Origin: Frigoribacterium sp. PhB160
Lineage (GTDB): Bacteria; Actinomycetota; Actinomycetes; Actinomycetales; Microbacteriaceae
Reading direction: 5' to 3'
Length of the DNA stretch: 64,000 nucleotides
Assembly: GCF_003751785.1 (NCBI RefSeq)
Contig: NZ_RKIE01000002.1
Location: 186,001 to 250,000, forward strand
The notes under the pieces were generated by a model. The model worked only from the letters and a program-made list of their open reading frames with translations. It made no database searches and had not been told where the DNA came from. Within the stretch, counting starts at the first letter, position 1; every line of letters begins with the position of its first letter. Made by a program: the position numbers and the translations under genes. Of the stretch, positions 15,925 to 24,864 are shown in pieces.

Positions 15925-18852
15925 ATGACCAGGGGAACACAGCACGCTCCGGCGCGCCGACGGCACGCCCGTCGGCTGGGCGCCGGCCTGGCGACGGCGA
16001 CCGCCGTCGCCCTCGTCGCGGCGGGCTGCACGTCGGCCCCGGAGCCGGTCGACGACCCCTCGAAGGTGCTGCAGACCGTCGTCTCGACCCTCGCCACCGA
16101 CGGCGCGGTCACCGCCGTCGACAGCACGACGATCTCCGTCGACGAGCGGGCCGGGACGTCGTCCTCGACCACCGCCTCCTTCGCGCCCGCCGACGTCGCC
16201 GACGACCTGCCCGTACGGGTGACCACCCAGTACCGCGCCGGCGACTCGTCGGGCACCGACCTGGCCGACCTCGAGGGCTACACCGGCCGCGTCGAGATCG
16301 ACCTCACGGTCGAGAACCTCACCGTCGCGCCGACCGACGTCAGCTACGACGTCGCCGGCAGCTCGCGCACCGACACCGCGCTCGTCGGGGCGCCCCTCAG
16401 CATCGCCGCGTCGACCGTGCTCGAGGGCACGTCGCCGAGCAGCGTCATGAGCGGGCAGGGCTCGACCGACGGCGGCACGAACGGCATCGTGAGCACGACC
16501 GACGACGGGGACGCCGTCGTCCAGTGGGGCACGCTGCTCGCGCCGCCCCGCTCCGGCGCGAGCACCACCCTCAGCCTCGTCGCCGACGTCGACGACTTCC
16601 GGACGCCGACGATCGACCTCGCCGCGCAGCCCGGCATCACGACCGACCTCTCGGTCGACGGCGTCCTCGGGGGAGCCTTCGACAGCGGCTCGACCTCCGA
16701 GCTCGCCCTGCAGCAGCGCACCATCGACCTCATCTCCGAGGTCAACACCGTCCTCAGCCGCGCCGGCGGCACCATCACCGAGGTCCGGACGAACCTCGAG
16801 AGCACCTCCGAGACCCTCGGGGTGCGCACCGCCGAGCAGCTGCGCGACAGCAGCACCTCGCTCGCCGGCACGATGCAGGGCCTCAGCGGCCAGCTCGCGT
16901 CGCTCGAGACCGACCTCGGCGGCACCGTCGAGGGCACCGGGTCGGCCGTCCGCTCGCAGCTGCAGCAGACGGTCGCGAGCGTGGACGCGCTGCTCGGCGA
17001 CACCGAGGCCACCGCGCCCGTGCTGCAGCTCGACCGGGCCGGCTGCGCCACCGAGGTGCCCGCTCCCGGCGACACGGCGAGCGTCTACGGCAGCCTGCTC
17101 CAGGTGTCGGCCCAGCTCGACGGCTACGCGGGCGCCAGCGAGGCGTGCCGCGACGAGGTCGCCGCGTCGCTGGCCGCGACCGTCGGCCCGACCGACCCCA
17201 CCGTCGAGTCGTGCACCGGGCAGCCCTCGCTGACCTGCGCGCTCTTCGCCTCGTCGCTCTCCGTGACCGGGGCCCTGATCGGCCTCGTCACCGACGGTGC
17301 CGACCTCGTCGACGACCTGCAGCCCGAGGCCGCCCAGGCCGCGCTCGACCGGTACGCCGACCTGGCGGCGCAGCTCGACTCGGTCGACGACCAGCTGACC
17401 GCGCTCTCCGGCGACGTCTCCGACGACGAGGTCGCCACCTCGCTGCGTGAGCTCGACGACGCCGTCGACGCCCTCTCGACCGGGCTGCCGACGCTCCGCG
17501 CCCAGGTCGACGCCGTGCACGACACGGCCGTCGACGCCCGTCGTCAGATCGGCGACGTCGACGCCCGGGGCTCGATGCAGGCCCAGAACGCCCGCCTCGC
17601 CGCCGAGCTCTGCGACGTCATCGACGACGAGCCCTTCGGCTCGGGCCTCTCTCGCGCCGAGGTCGAGCGCCTCCGCGCGTACCTGACCGACGAGCGCTGC
17701 GCCCTCCCCGAGGGCGGCGGCGACGGCGGCGACCAGGGCGACGGCGACGGCGACCAGGGTGACGGCGACGGCGACCAGGGCGACGGAGGCGCGGGCGACG
17801 CCGACGGCGGAGCCGGCGACCCCGAGGGCGAGCCCGGCACCGGCACCGGCGACGAGACCGTCGCCCCGGCGGCCCTCGACCTCGACCTGCCCCTGCCCGA
17901 CCTCGGCGTCGACCCGATGAGCGAGCGCCTCGCCGACCAGGCCGCCGCGTGGGACCAGGTCGTCGCGGCCACCGACCTCGACGACGCCGAGGCCGGCCTC
18001 GGTCGCTCGCTGGCCGCCCTCGAGGCCACGGCGACCCGCGTGCAGGACGTCCTCGACGACGTCGAGGACGCCGTCGCCGCGGGCGACGGCAGCCTCGACG
18101 AGGCCGTCGCGGCCCTGCAGGAGACGACCGCCACGGCCCAGGACGAGGGCACCCAGCTGCTCTCCTCCCTGGAGGCGCTGAAGACGCAGCAGGACGCGCT
18201 CGCCGAGGGCGTGCAGGACGCCTTCGACGACGCCGCCTCCGACGCCGGTCGTGACATCACGGCCCTCGTCGGCGAGCAGGTCCGGGTCGTCGCGGCGCAG
18301 GGGACGACGAGCCGCGAGAGCGTCGTCGCGGCCTTCGACGCGTCGATCGCCGGCCTCTCGACCACCTCCGACGTCGTCGTCGGCGACGCCCGCGACACCA
18401 TCGAGGGCCAGCGGGGCGACCTCGCCGAGCAGACCGACGGCCTGACGCAGGCGGTCGACGAGCAGACGGCGGCCTCGCTCGAGCGGATCGCGCAGAGCAC
18501 CGCCACCTCGACGCGCGACGTGGAGGGCGCCTCCACGCTGCTCGCCGCCGACCTGGGCAAGGTGCTGCTCGACCTCGGCGACCGGACGGTGAACGGCTCG
18601 GGCATCCTCGGCGCCATGGCGACGAGCGCGGCCAAGGCCGACACCGCCGACTTCCAGCTGGCGCTGGCGTCGCAGAACGCGTCGGGCTACGCCAACGTGC
18701 GGGCCGAGGACGTCGCGGGCATCATGCTGCGGCAGGCCCAGTTCGCCGCGTCGCTCGACGCCGCGTCGTCGCTGCCCGCCTTCCACCTCGACGTCCCCGC
18801 CGGGGCGACGTCGAGCACGCTCTACTCGTTCCGCGTCGGAGGCGACCGATGA
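15925..18852 (+). CDS. Large coiled-coil lipoprotein of the T7SS operon
   Basis: The 975-residue product carries a lipoprotein signal (TATAVALVAAGC). Residues 40-260 look beta-rich. After that come long helical heptad-like segments (TNLESTSETLGVRTAEQL, QLASLETDLGG, ELDDAVDALSTGLPTLRA). Around 595-640 there is an acidic Gly/Asp/Gln low-complexity linker (repeats of DGDGDQG), then further coiled coil to the end. Five to seven Cys lie in the middle third. It has no membrane helix beyond the signal. It is the first gene of the operon and overlaps the next by ATGA. The extracellular stalk of EsaA/YueB in Firmicutes T7SS is a loose structural parallel; homology is not shown. Confidence 0.75.
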   Translation: MTRGTQHAPARRRHARRLGAGLATATAVALVAAGCTSAPEPVDDPSKVLQTVVSTLATDGAVTAVDSTTISVDERAGTSSSTTASFAPADVADDLPVRVTTQYRAGDSSGTDLADLEGYTGRVEIDLTVENLTVAPTDVSYDVAGSSRTDTALVGAPLSIAASTVLEGTSPSSVMSGQGSTDGGTNGIVSTTDDGDAVVQWGTLLAPPRSGASTTLSLVADVDDFRTPTIDLAAQPGITTDLSVDGVLGGAFDSGSTSELALQQRTIDLISEVNTVLSRAGGTITEVRTNLESTSETLGVRTAEQLRDSSTSLAGTMQGLSGQLASLETDLGGTVEGTGSAVRSQLQQTVASVDALLGDTEATAPVLQLDRAGCATEVPAPGDTASVYGSLLQVSAQLDGYAGASEACRDEVAASLAATVGPTDPTVESCTGQPSLTCALFASSLSVTGALIGLVTDGADLVDDLQPEAAQAALDRYADLAAQLDSVDDQLTALSGDVSDDEVATSLRELDDAVDALSTGLPTLRAQVDAVHDTAVDARRQIGDVDARGSMQAQNARLAAELCDVIDDEPFGSGLSRAEVERLRAYLTDERCALPEGGGDGGDQGDGDGDQGDGDGDQGDGGAGDADGGAGDPEGEPGTGTGDETVAPAALDLDLPLPDLGVDPMSERLADQAAAWDQVVAATDLDDAEAGLGRSLAALEATATRVQDVLDDVEDAVAAGDGSLDEAVAALQETTATAQDEGTQLLSSLEALKTQQDALAEGVQDAFDDAASDAGRDITALVGEQVRVVAAQGTTSRESVVAAFDASIAGLSTTSDVVVGDARDTIEGQRGDLAEQTDGLTQAVDEQTAASLERIAQSTATSTRDVEGASTLLAADLGKVLLDLGDRTVNGSGILGAMATSAAKADTADFQLALASQNASGYANVRAEDVAGIMLRQAQFAASLDAASSLPAFHLDVPAGATSSTLYSFRVGGDR

Positions 18853-20273
18853 GCCACAGCAACGAGGCGTCGGGCACGCCCGACCACGCGCCCGCCGAGC
18901 CCGGGGCCGAGGCGCCCCGGGCCCCGCGTCGCCGCCGCACCGTCGTGGTCGCGGCGGCCGCGGCGCTCGTCGTGGCCGCGGCCGCCGTCGTCACCGTGGC
19001 CGTCGTCCGCTCCGGCGACGAGCCGGCCGGCGACCCCGCGCCCGCGAGCGTCCCCGTCGCCCTCTCCGGCGTCGACGTGCCGGACGGCACGACCGTCGGC
19101 GTCGTGCTGACCCTCGGCGACGCCGAGGGCGCGCAGTGGAGCGAGGCCGCCCAGGGCGCCCTCGTCGCCGAGCGCCGCCTCGCCCTCGGCGGCACCGACG
19201 TCTCCGTCGTCGCCGAGAACGACGGCGGGACCGACGCCGGGGCCCGCGACGCCGTCGCGTCGCTCGTCGAGCAGGGCGCCTCCGGCATCGTCGTCGCCAC
19301 GAGCGGGCCGCACGCCGCCGGCGCGGTCGCCGCCGCCGCCGAGGCGGGCGTGCCCGTCGTGCTGCCCTACGCGTCCGCCGACGACCTCGGCACCGACCTG
19401 GGCGACGCCCGGTCGACCGCGCCGACGGCCGTCCAGAACGGCGCCGCCCTGGCGGTCGCCCTCGGCGACGCCTCCTCCGTGCTGCTCGTCGACGCCGGCG
19501 GCGGCTCGCCGCAGGGCGTCGAGGTCGCGCAGATCGCCACCGTCGCCCGCGACGCCGACCTCACCGCGTCGGCGGCCGACATCGCGCGCCTCACCGGCGT
19601 CGTCTCCCCGACCGGCACCGGCGAGACCGCACCGGCGCCCGTCGAGACGCCCGCCGACGCCGTCGTCGTGAGCGGCCCGGCCGCCCGCCAGGGCGCCGTC
19701 GTCGCGGCACTGCAGGCGGCCGACGTCTCGGTGCCGCTCGTGCTGACCGCCGACGCGACGAGCCCCGCCTTCGCCGAGGCGCTCGTCGCCGCCGGCGGCA
19801 GCTCGGCCGGGTCGATGGTCACGGTCGGCGCCGAGACCGACGACGCCGTCGCGCTCCGCTCCGACGCCGCGGGTCGGTCGATGTCGGCGTTCCTCGGCGG
19901 GGTCCGCGTGCTCGCCCAGGACGGCGACGCCACGAACCTCACCGGCGACCTGCCCTTCTCCGCCGTCGCCGACGCGGCCGACTCGCGCAGCCACGACGCG
20001 GTGCTCGCCCTGGTGCGGGCGGTCTCGACGGCCGGCAGCCGCGAGGGCGAGGCGACCCGCGCCTCCCTGTCGACCCTCGAGCTCGGCCCCGGCGACGGCG
20101 TCGCGGGCCCGGTGCTCGACCTCACGCGGCCCGAGGCCCTCGACGGCGAGGTCGTGCCGCTGCACGCCTCGGCGCAGTCGCTCGGCCTGCGACCTGCCCC
20201 CGTCGACGGTGCCGCCCCCGTCGTCTGGTTCGCCGGCACCACCACCACCACCGCCGCCACCGACGAAGGCTGA
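18849..20273 (+). CDS. Membrane-anchored periplasmic-binding-protein-like protein
   Basis: The 474-residue product has a cytoplasmic basic N-terminus (APRAPRRRRTVVV), one membrane helix (about 33-53) and an extracellular domain. That domain resembles type-1 periplasmic binding proteins of the Leu/Ile/Val or ABC substrate-binding kind: two Rossmann-like halves with TVGVVLTLGDAEGAQWSEAA near the start, then GASGIVVATSGPHAAGAVAA, VPVVLPYASADD and PLVLTADATSPAFAEAL. It lacks an obvious lipobox and sits between the coiled-coil lipoprotein (ATGA overlap) and the EccC motor (6-bp gap). A sensor or a structural part of the secretion system is possible. The fold call is from motif order only. Confidence 0.65.
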   Translation: MSHSNEASGTPDHAPAEPGAEAPRAPRRRRTVVVAAAAALVVAAAAVVTVAVVRSGDEPAGDPAPASVPVALSGVDVPDGTTVGVVLTLGDAEGAQWSEAAQGALVAERRLALGGTDVSVVAENDGGTDAGARDAVASLVEQGASGIVVATSGPHAAGAVAAAAEAGVPVVLPYASADDLGTDLGDARSTAPTAVQNGAALAVALGDASSVLLVDAGGGSPQGVEVAQIATVARDADLTASAADIARLTGVVSPTGTGETAPAPVETPADAVVVSGPAARQGAVVAALQAADVSVPLVLTADATSPAFAEALVAAGGSSAGSMVTVGAETDDAVALRSDAAGRSMSAFLGGVRVLAQDGDATNLTGDLPFSAVADAADSRSHDAVLALVRAVSTAGSREGEATRASLSTLELGPGDGVAGPVLDLTRPEALDGEVVPLHASAQSLGLRPAPVDGAAPVVWFAGTTTTTAATDEG

Positions 20274-20279
20274 CCCCGC

Positions 20280-23200
20280 ATGCGCGTGCTGATCGAGCTC
20301 GACGACCGCCGGACGAGCGTCGAGGTCGACCGCTGGCGCTCGTCGTCCACCCTCGCCGAGCTGGTCCGCGCGGCGGGCGCGTCGACCGACCTCGAGGACG
20401 ACCTCTGGGTCGACGCCGAGGCGGTCCCGGCCAGTACGCCGCTCAGCGAGCTCGTGCTGCTCGAGGGGTCACGCATCGCCCGCACCCCGGGCCCGCGCGT
20501 CCGGCCCGTGACCGGCTGGACCGTCACGCTCGCCGGCGGCGTCGGGGCCGGCCAGGTCGTCGAGCTGCCCCGCTCGCGACCGCTCGTCGTCGGCCGGTCG
20601 CCGCAGGCCGACCTCGTGCTGCCGACGGCCAGCGCGTCGTGGGAGCACTGCACCGTCGAGCGCGAGCTCGTGCGCGAGGACGAGCCGTCCTCGGGCGACG
20701 GCGCGGTTCCCGACCCCGAGGCGGCCCCCGCCCGCCGCTCCTCCCGCCCCGCCGTGGAGGGCGTCCGCATCCGCGACGCCGGCTCGACGAACGGCACCGT
20801 GGTCGAGGGCGAGCGCCTCGACGCCGAGGGCGTGCTCGTCACCGAGGCCACGACGGTCATCGTCGGCGGCGCCGTGCTGCTCGTCCGGCCCGCGCTCGAC
20901 GAGGTGACCGTCCCCGCGCCCGGCACCCTCCACAACCTCACGCCCGCGGCGACCGCGCCGTTCAACCGCCCGCCGCGCCCCGGCCGGGTCGACGACGTCG
21001 AGCCCGTGCTGCCGCCGACCCGGCGCGACGTGCCGCCGGCCTCGAAGTTCAGCGTCATCACGGTCGCGGCGCCGCTCGTGCTCGCGGGCGCGATGGTGAT
21101 CCTGCTCGGCGACGCCCGCTTCGCGCTCTTCGCCCTGCTCAGCCCGGTCATGGCGATCGGCATGTGGGCCGAGCAGAAGCACCGTCGCAAGAAGAACCTC
21201 GAAGAAGAGGAGCAGCGCTTCGCCACCGCCGTCGACGACTTCCGGCACGAGATCGCGCTCGTCGCCGCGGAGGAGGTCCGGCGCCGGCAGGAGACCGCGC
21301 CCGACCCCGCGACCGTCCTCCGCCGACCGCAGCTGCCGTCGACCCTGCTCTGGCAGCGCCGCGCGGCCGACGACGACGCGCTGGCGCTGACCGCCGGCAT
21401 CGGCGACGTGCCCTGGCGTCCGCCCGTCGACGACCGCGGCGTCGCCCGGCACGACGAGGCCGTCAAGGAGGCGCTGGCCGAGTCCCGGCTCCCGGCCGCC
21501 CCGGTCGTCGTCGACCTCACCGACGCCGGGGTCGTCGGCATCGTGGGCGACCGGGCCGGCGCGCTGGCCCTCGCGCGGAGCCTGCTCGCCCAGGCAGCCG
21601 TGCACTGCGGCCCCGCCGACCTCACGATCGGCGCCTTCTGCGACCGCGGCCGCGAGGACGACTGGGAGTGGGCCTCCTGGCTGCCGCACACGCGCCAGGT
21701 CGGCAGCAGCGGCGGCGAGCGGTGGATGTCGGCGCACCGGGAGACGAGCGTGTCGATGCTGCGCGGGCTGCGCGAGACGGCCGACGAGCTGCCGACGCCG
21801 TCGCTGCTCGTCGTGCTCGACTCCGAGGTGCTGACGGAGGGCCGCGACGCCCCCGCCCGTGCGTTGCTCGGCCACGGCCGGTCGCTGCCCGGTGTCACGC
21901 TGCGGCCTGGCGAGCGCCCGAGCCGCGTCAGCGGCATCGTCATCGCCACCTCCGAGGAGCAGCTGCCCGCCGCCTGCACCTCGGTCATCGTCGTCGGCGA
22001 GGACGCGGCCGCGACGGTCCACCGCCCGGAGGACCGCACGCGCGTCGACGACGTCGTCGTCGCCGGCATCAGCGTGGCCGAGGCCGAGCGCTGCGCCCGC
22101 AGCCTCGCCCGCTTCGACGACCCCGAGCTCGTCGTGCCCGGCGCCTCGCTGCCGTCGCTCGTGCGCCTGCCCGAGCTGCTCGGCACCGAGGCCTCGGGCT
22201 CCGACGCCGTCGACGTCGAGTCGGTGCGGCGCCTCTGGTCGACGAGCACCGGCGTCTCGACGCCCATCGGCTCGGGCGAGTCGGGCGTGCTCTCGCTCGA
22301 CCTCGTGAAGGACGGCCCGCACGGCCTCGTCGGCGGCACCACCGGCTCGGGCAAGAGCGAGTTCCTCCGCTCGTTCGTCGCCGGCCTCGCCGCGCGCAAC
22401 GACCCGACCCGCCTCAACTTCATCCTCATCGACTTCAAGGGCGGTGCCGCGTTCAAGGCGTGCGAGCGCCTGCCGCACACCATCGGCACGATCAGCAACC
22501 TCGACGAGCAGCTCGCCGACCGCGCGCTCCGCTCGCTCGAGGCCGAGATGGAGCGGCGTCAGCGCGCGTTCGCGGCGGCGGGCGACGACGTCGACAACCT
22601 CGACGCCTACCTGGCGACGCGTCCGGCGGAACCGATGCCGCGCCTCCTGCTGGTGGTCGACGAGTTCGCGATGCTCGCCAAGGACTTCCCCGACGTGCTG
22701 ACCTCGCTCGTCAGCGTCGCGGCCGTGGGCCGCACGCTCGGGGTGCACATGATCCTCGCCACGCAGCGGCCAGCAGGCGTCGTGAACGACGACATCCTCG
22801 CCAACACGAACCTCCGCGTCGCCCTGCGGGTGCAGAGCCGCGACGACTCGAGCAACGTCATCGGCGTCCCGAGCGCGGCGGGCATCGGGCGGGCCCAGAC
22901 CGGGCGCGCGTACGTCAAGCTCGGGCAGGACGACATCACCCCCGTGCAGACCGCGCTCGTCACCGGTCGCGCGCAGCAGACGGCCCGGGCGGCCGTCGAG
23001 GTGCGCGAGACCGGGCAGTTCGGCGTCCCCGCACCCCGACCCGCACCGCCCCGGGCGAGCGCGACCGACGCGAACGACCTCGACCTGCTCATCGACGCGG
23101 TGGTCGGCGCCGCCGCCGCGGAGGGCTTCGCCGCCCCGCGTCAGGTCTGGCCGGAGGCGCTGGGCGAGCGCGTCGACCTGGCCGGCTTCGAGGCGGTCGC

Positions 23201-24785
23201 CCCGAGCGCCGCGGCCCCGGCCCCCTCGTCCGACCCCCACCCCTCGTCCGACCCCGCCGCCCACCCGGCGGCCGGTCCGGCTGCCGACCCGGCGGCCGGC
23301 CCCACGCCGCCCGCCGCCCCGCCCGCCCCCGCCGTCGGCGCCGTGCGTGGCGACCTCGTGGCCGTCGCGCTCGCGGACGAGCCCGACCTGCAGCGGCAGA
23401 GCCCTGCCGGCTGGCACCTCGACGAGGGCAACCTCCTGCTGCTCGGCATCGCGGGCAGCGGCACGAGCACGACCCTGGCGAGCCTCGCCCTGACGCTCGC
23501 CCGCGAGCAGTCGCCCGCCGACCTCGACCTCTACGTGCTCGACACCGGCTCGCGCGGGCTCGAGCCGCTCGCCGACCTGCCGCACACCGTCGCCTACGTG
23601 GGCGCGGGCCCCGGCGCGAAGGAGCAGCAGGCGCGGTTCCTCCGCCACCTGCGCACCGAGGTCGAGCGTCGTCGCACCGAGCCGGGCTCGAGGAGGCGCG
23701 CGGTCGTCCTCCTCGACGGCCTCGCCGCCCTGCGCGACGACCTGCAGGACTACGAGGGCCAGCAGCTGCTCGACCTGCTCTACCGGGCCTACGCCGACGG
23801 ACCGGGGCTCGGGCTCTCGTTCGCGGTCTCGACGACGCGCGCGAAGGCCGTGCCGTCGGCCATGGACGAGGTCACGACGCAGAAGTGGCTCTACCGCCTC
23901 GCCGACAGCTACGACTACGCGACCTTCGGCGTGCGGGGGAGCGGCGTGCCCGCCCCGGTGCCGGGCCGCTGCGTCGACGCCGTGACCAAGCTGCAGATGC
24001 ACGTCGCGACGCCTCCCGGCCCGCTCGCCGACGCCGTCGCGCTCGTCGCCGCGGCCTGGGCCGGGCATCCCGCGAAGCAGTCGGCGATCGGCCAGCTGCC
24101 GACCGACGTGCCCGTCGACCGGGTGGGCGTCACGCCGAGCTTCTCGGGCGAGCCCTGGCAGCTGCCGATCGGCCTCGGCGAGGACGACCTCTCGCCGGCC
24201 GTGCTCGAGGTCTACGAGGGCGAGCACGTGCTCGTCGCCGGGCCCGCCCGGTCGGGCAAGTCGACCCTGCTGCTCGCGATCGCGGAGTCGGTGCGCGCCG
24301 CCGTCGGCACCGACCGGCCCGCCGTCTGGGGCATCGGCGACCGCCGGTCGCCGCTCGGGCAGGCCGGGCTCGACCGGATGGCGACCGGCGCCGACGAGGT
24401 GCCCGCGCTGCTCGCGTCGCTCCGCCTCGAGCGCGGCCCCGTGCTGCTGCTCGTCGACGACGCCGAGCGCCTCGACGACGCCGACCAGTCGATCGCGACC
24501 CTGCTCGCGTCGGGCCGCCCCGGCCTCTGCGTCGTCGCGGCGGGTCGCTCGGCCGACCTCCGCACGCTCTACGGCCACTGGACCAAGACCGTCCGCAAGG
24601 CCCGCTGCGGCGTCCTGCTGCAGCCCGACGTCGACTACGACGGCGAGCTGCTCGGCGTCACCCTGCCGCGCCGGGCTCCCGTGGCCCTCACGCAGGGACG
24701 CGGCTACGCCTGCGTCGGCGGGTCGATGCGGCTGGTGCAGTCGATGAGCCCGAGCGCCGCCGAGTCCGCCGAGCTGTCGGCCTGA
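20280..24785 (+). CDS. EccC/EssC-type FtsK/SpoIIIE ATPase with FHA domain, T7SS motor
   Basis: The 1,501-residue motor drives type VII export. Residues 1-70 resemble a ubiquitin-like beta-grasp fold. An FHA domain (about 80-205: VVGRSPQADLVLP, then GSTNGT) binds phosphothreonine in known families. Two membrane helices lie at about 257-296. Three FtsK-like ATPase domains follow. D1 has GTTGSGKS (686-693) and LLVVDEFAM. D2 has GIAGSGTST (1056-1064), where the Walker-A Lys is Thr, and VVLLDGLAAL. D3 has GPARSGKST (1321-1329) and VLLLVDDAE. The FHA-TM-three-ATPase order matches Firmicutes EssC more than mycobacterial EccCa/EccCb. A Pro/Ala linker at 975-1020 separates D1 from D2. It is the last gene of the operon. 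Confidence 0.9.
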   Translation: MRVLIELDDRRTSVEVDRWRSSSTLAELVRAAGASTDLEDDLWVDAEAVPASTPLSELVLLEGSRIARTPGPRVRPVTGWTVTLAGGVGAGQVVELPRSRPLVVGRSPQADLVLPTASASWEHCTVERELVREDEPSSGDGAVPDPEAAPARRSSRPAVEGVRIRDAGSTNGTVVEGERLDAEGVLVTEATTVIVGGAVLLVRPALDEVTVPAPGTLHNLTPAATAPFNRPPRPGRVDDVEPVLPPTRRDVPPASKFSVITVAAPLVLAGAMVILLGDARFALFALLSPVMAIGMWAEQKHRRKKNLEEEEQRFATAVDDFRHEIALVAAEEVRRRQETAPDPATVLRRPQLPSTLLWQRRAADDDALALTAGIGDVPWRPPVDDRGVARHDEAVKEALAESRLPAAPVVVDLTDAGVVGIVGDRAGALALARSLLAQAAVHCGPADLTIGAFCDRGREDDWEWASWLPHTRQVGSSGGERWMSAHRETSVSMLRGLRETADELPTPSLLVVLDSEVLTEGRDAPARALLGHGRSLPGVTLRPGERPSRVSGIVIATSEEQLPAACTSVIVVGEDAAATVHRPEDRTRVDDVVVAGISVAEAERCARSLARFDDPELVVPGASLPSLVRLPELLGTEASGSDAVDVESVRRLWSTSTGVSTPIGSGESGVLSLDLVKDGPHGLVGGTTGSGKSEFLRSFVAGLAARNDPTRLNFILIDFKGGAAFKACERLPHTIGTISNLDEQLADRALRSLEAEMERRQRAFAAAGDDVDNLDAYLATRPAEPMPRLLLVVDEFAMLAKDFPDVLTSLVSVAAVGRTLGVHMILATQRPAGVVNDDILANTNLRVALRVQSRDDSSNVIGVPSAAGIGRAQTGRAYVKLGQDDITPVQTALVTGRAQQTARAAVEVRETGQFGVPAPRPAPPRASATDANDLDLLIDAVVGAAAAEGFAAPRQVWPEALGERVDLAGFEAVAPSAAAPAPSSDPHPSSDPAAHPAAGPAADPAAGPTPPAAPPAPAVGAVRGDLVAVALADEPDLQRQSPAGWHLDEGNLLLLGIAGSGTSTTLASLALTLAREQSPADLDLYVLDTGSRGLEPLADLPHTVAYVGAGPGAKEQQARFLRHLRTEVERRRTEPGSRRRAVVLLDGLAALRDDLQDYEGQQLLDLLYRAYADGPGLGLSFAVSTTRAKAVPSAMDEVTTQKWLYRLADSYDYATFGVRGSGVPAPVPGRCVDAVTKLQMHVATPPGPLADAVALVAAAWAGHPAKQSAIGQLPTDVPVDRVGVTPSFSGEPWQLPIGLGEDDLSPAVLEVYEGEHVLVAGPARSGKSTLLLAIAESVRAAVGTDRPAVWGIGDRRSPLGQAGLDRMATGADEVPALLASLRLERGPVLLLVDDAERLDDADQSIATLLASGRPGLCVVAAGRSADLRTLYGHWTKTVRKARCGVLLQPDVDYDGELLGVTLPRRAPVALTQGRGYACVGGSMRLVQSMSPSAAESAELSA

Positions 24786-24826
24786 CGTCGGTCGCGGGCC
24801 CGGCGCCCGCTCAGCCGCCCGTCGAC

Positions 24827-24864
24827 CCGCCCGCTCGAGCCGCCCGCTCGAGCCGCCCGCTCAG
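24827..24864. repeat. 13-bp tandem repeat over the kinase stop codon
   Basis: The unit CCGCCCGCTCGAG occurs at 24827-24839 and 24840-24852, followed by a variant CCGCCCGCTCAG at 24853-24864. The last unit contains the stop codon of the minus-strand kinase gene (24861-24863). Confidence 0.8.

Noticed and set aside
17703-17860. Frameshift or assembly error at the Gly/Asp/Gln-rich stretch in the coiled-coil lipoprotein
   Set aside because: The frame continues into normal coiled coil on both sides and the repeat unit is a multiple of three, so it is read as a natural low-complexity hinge.
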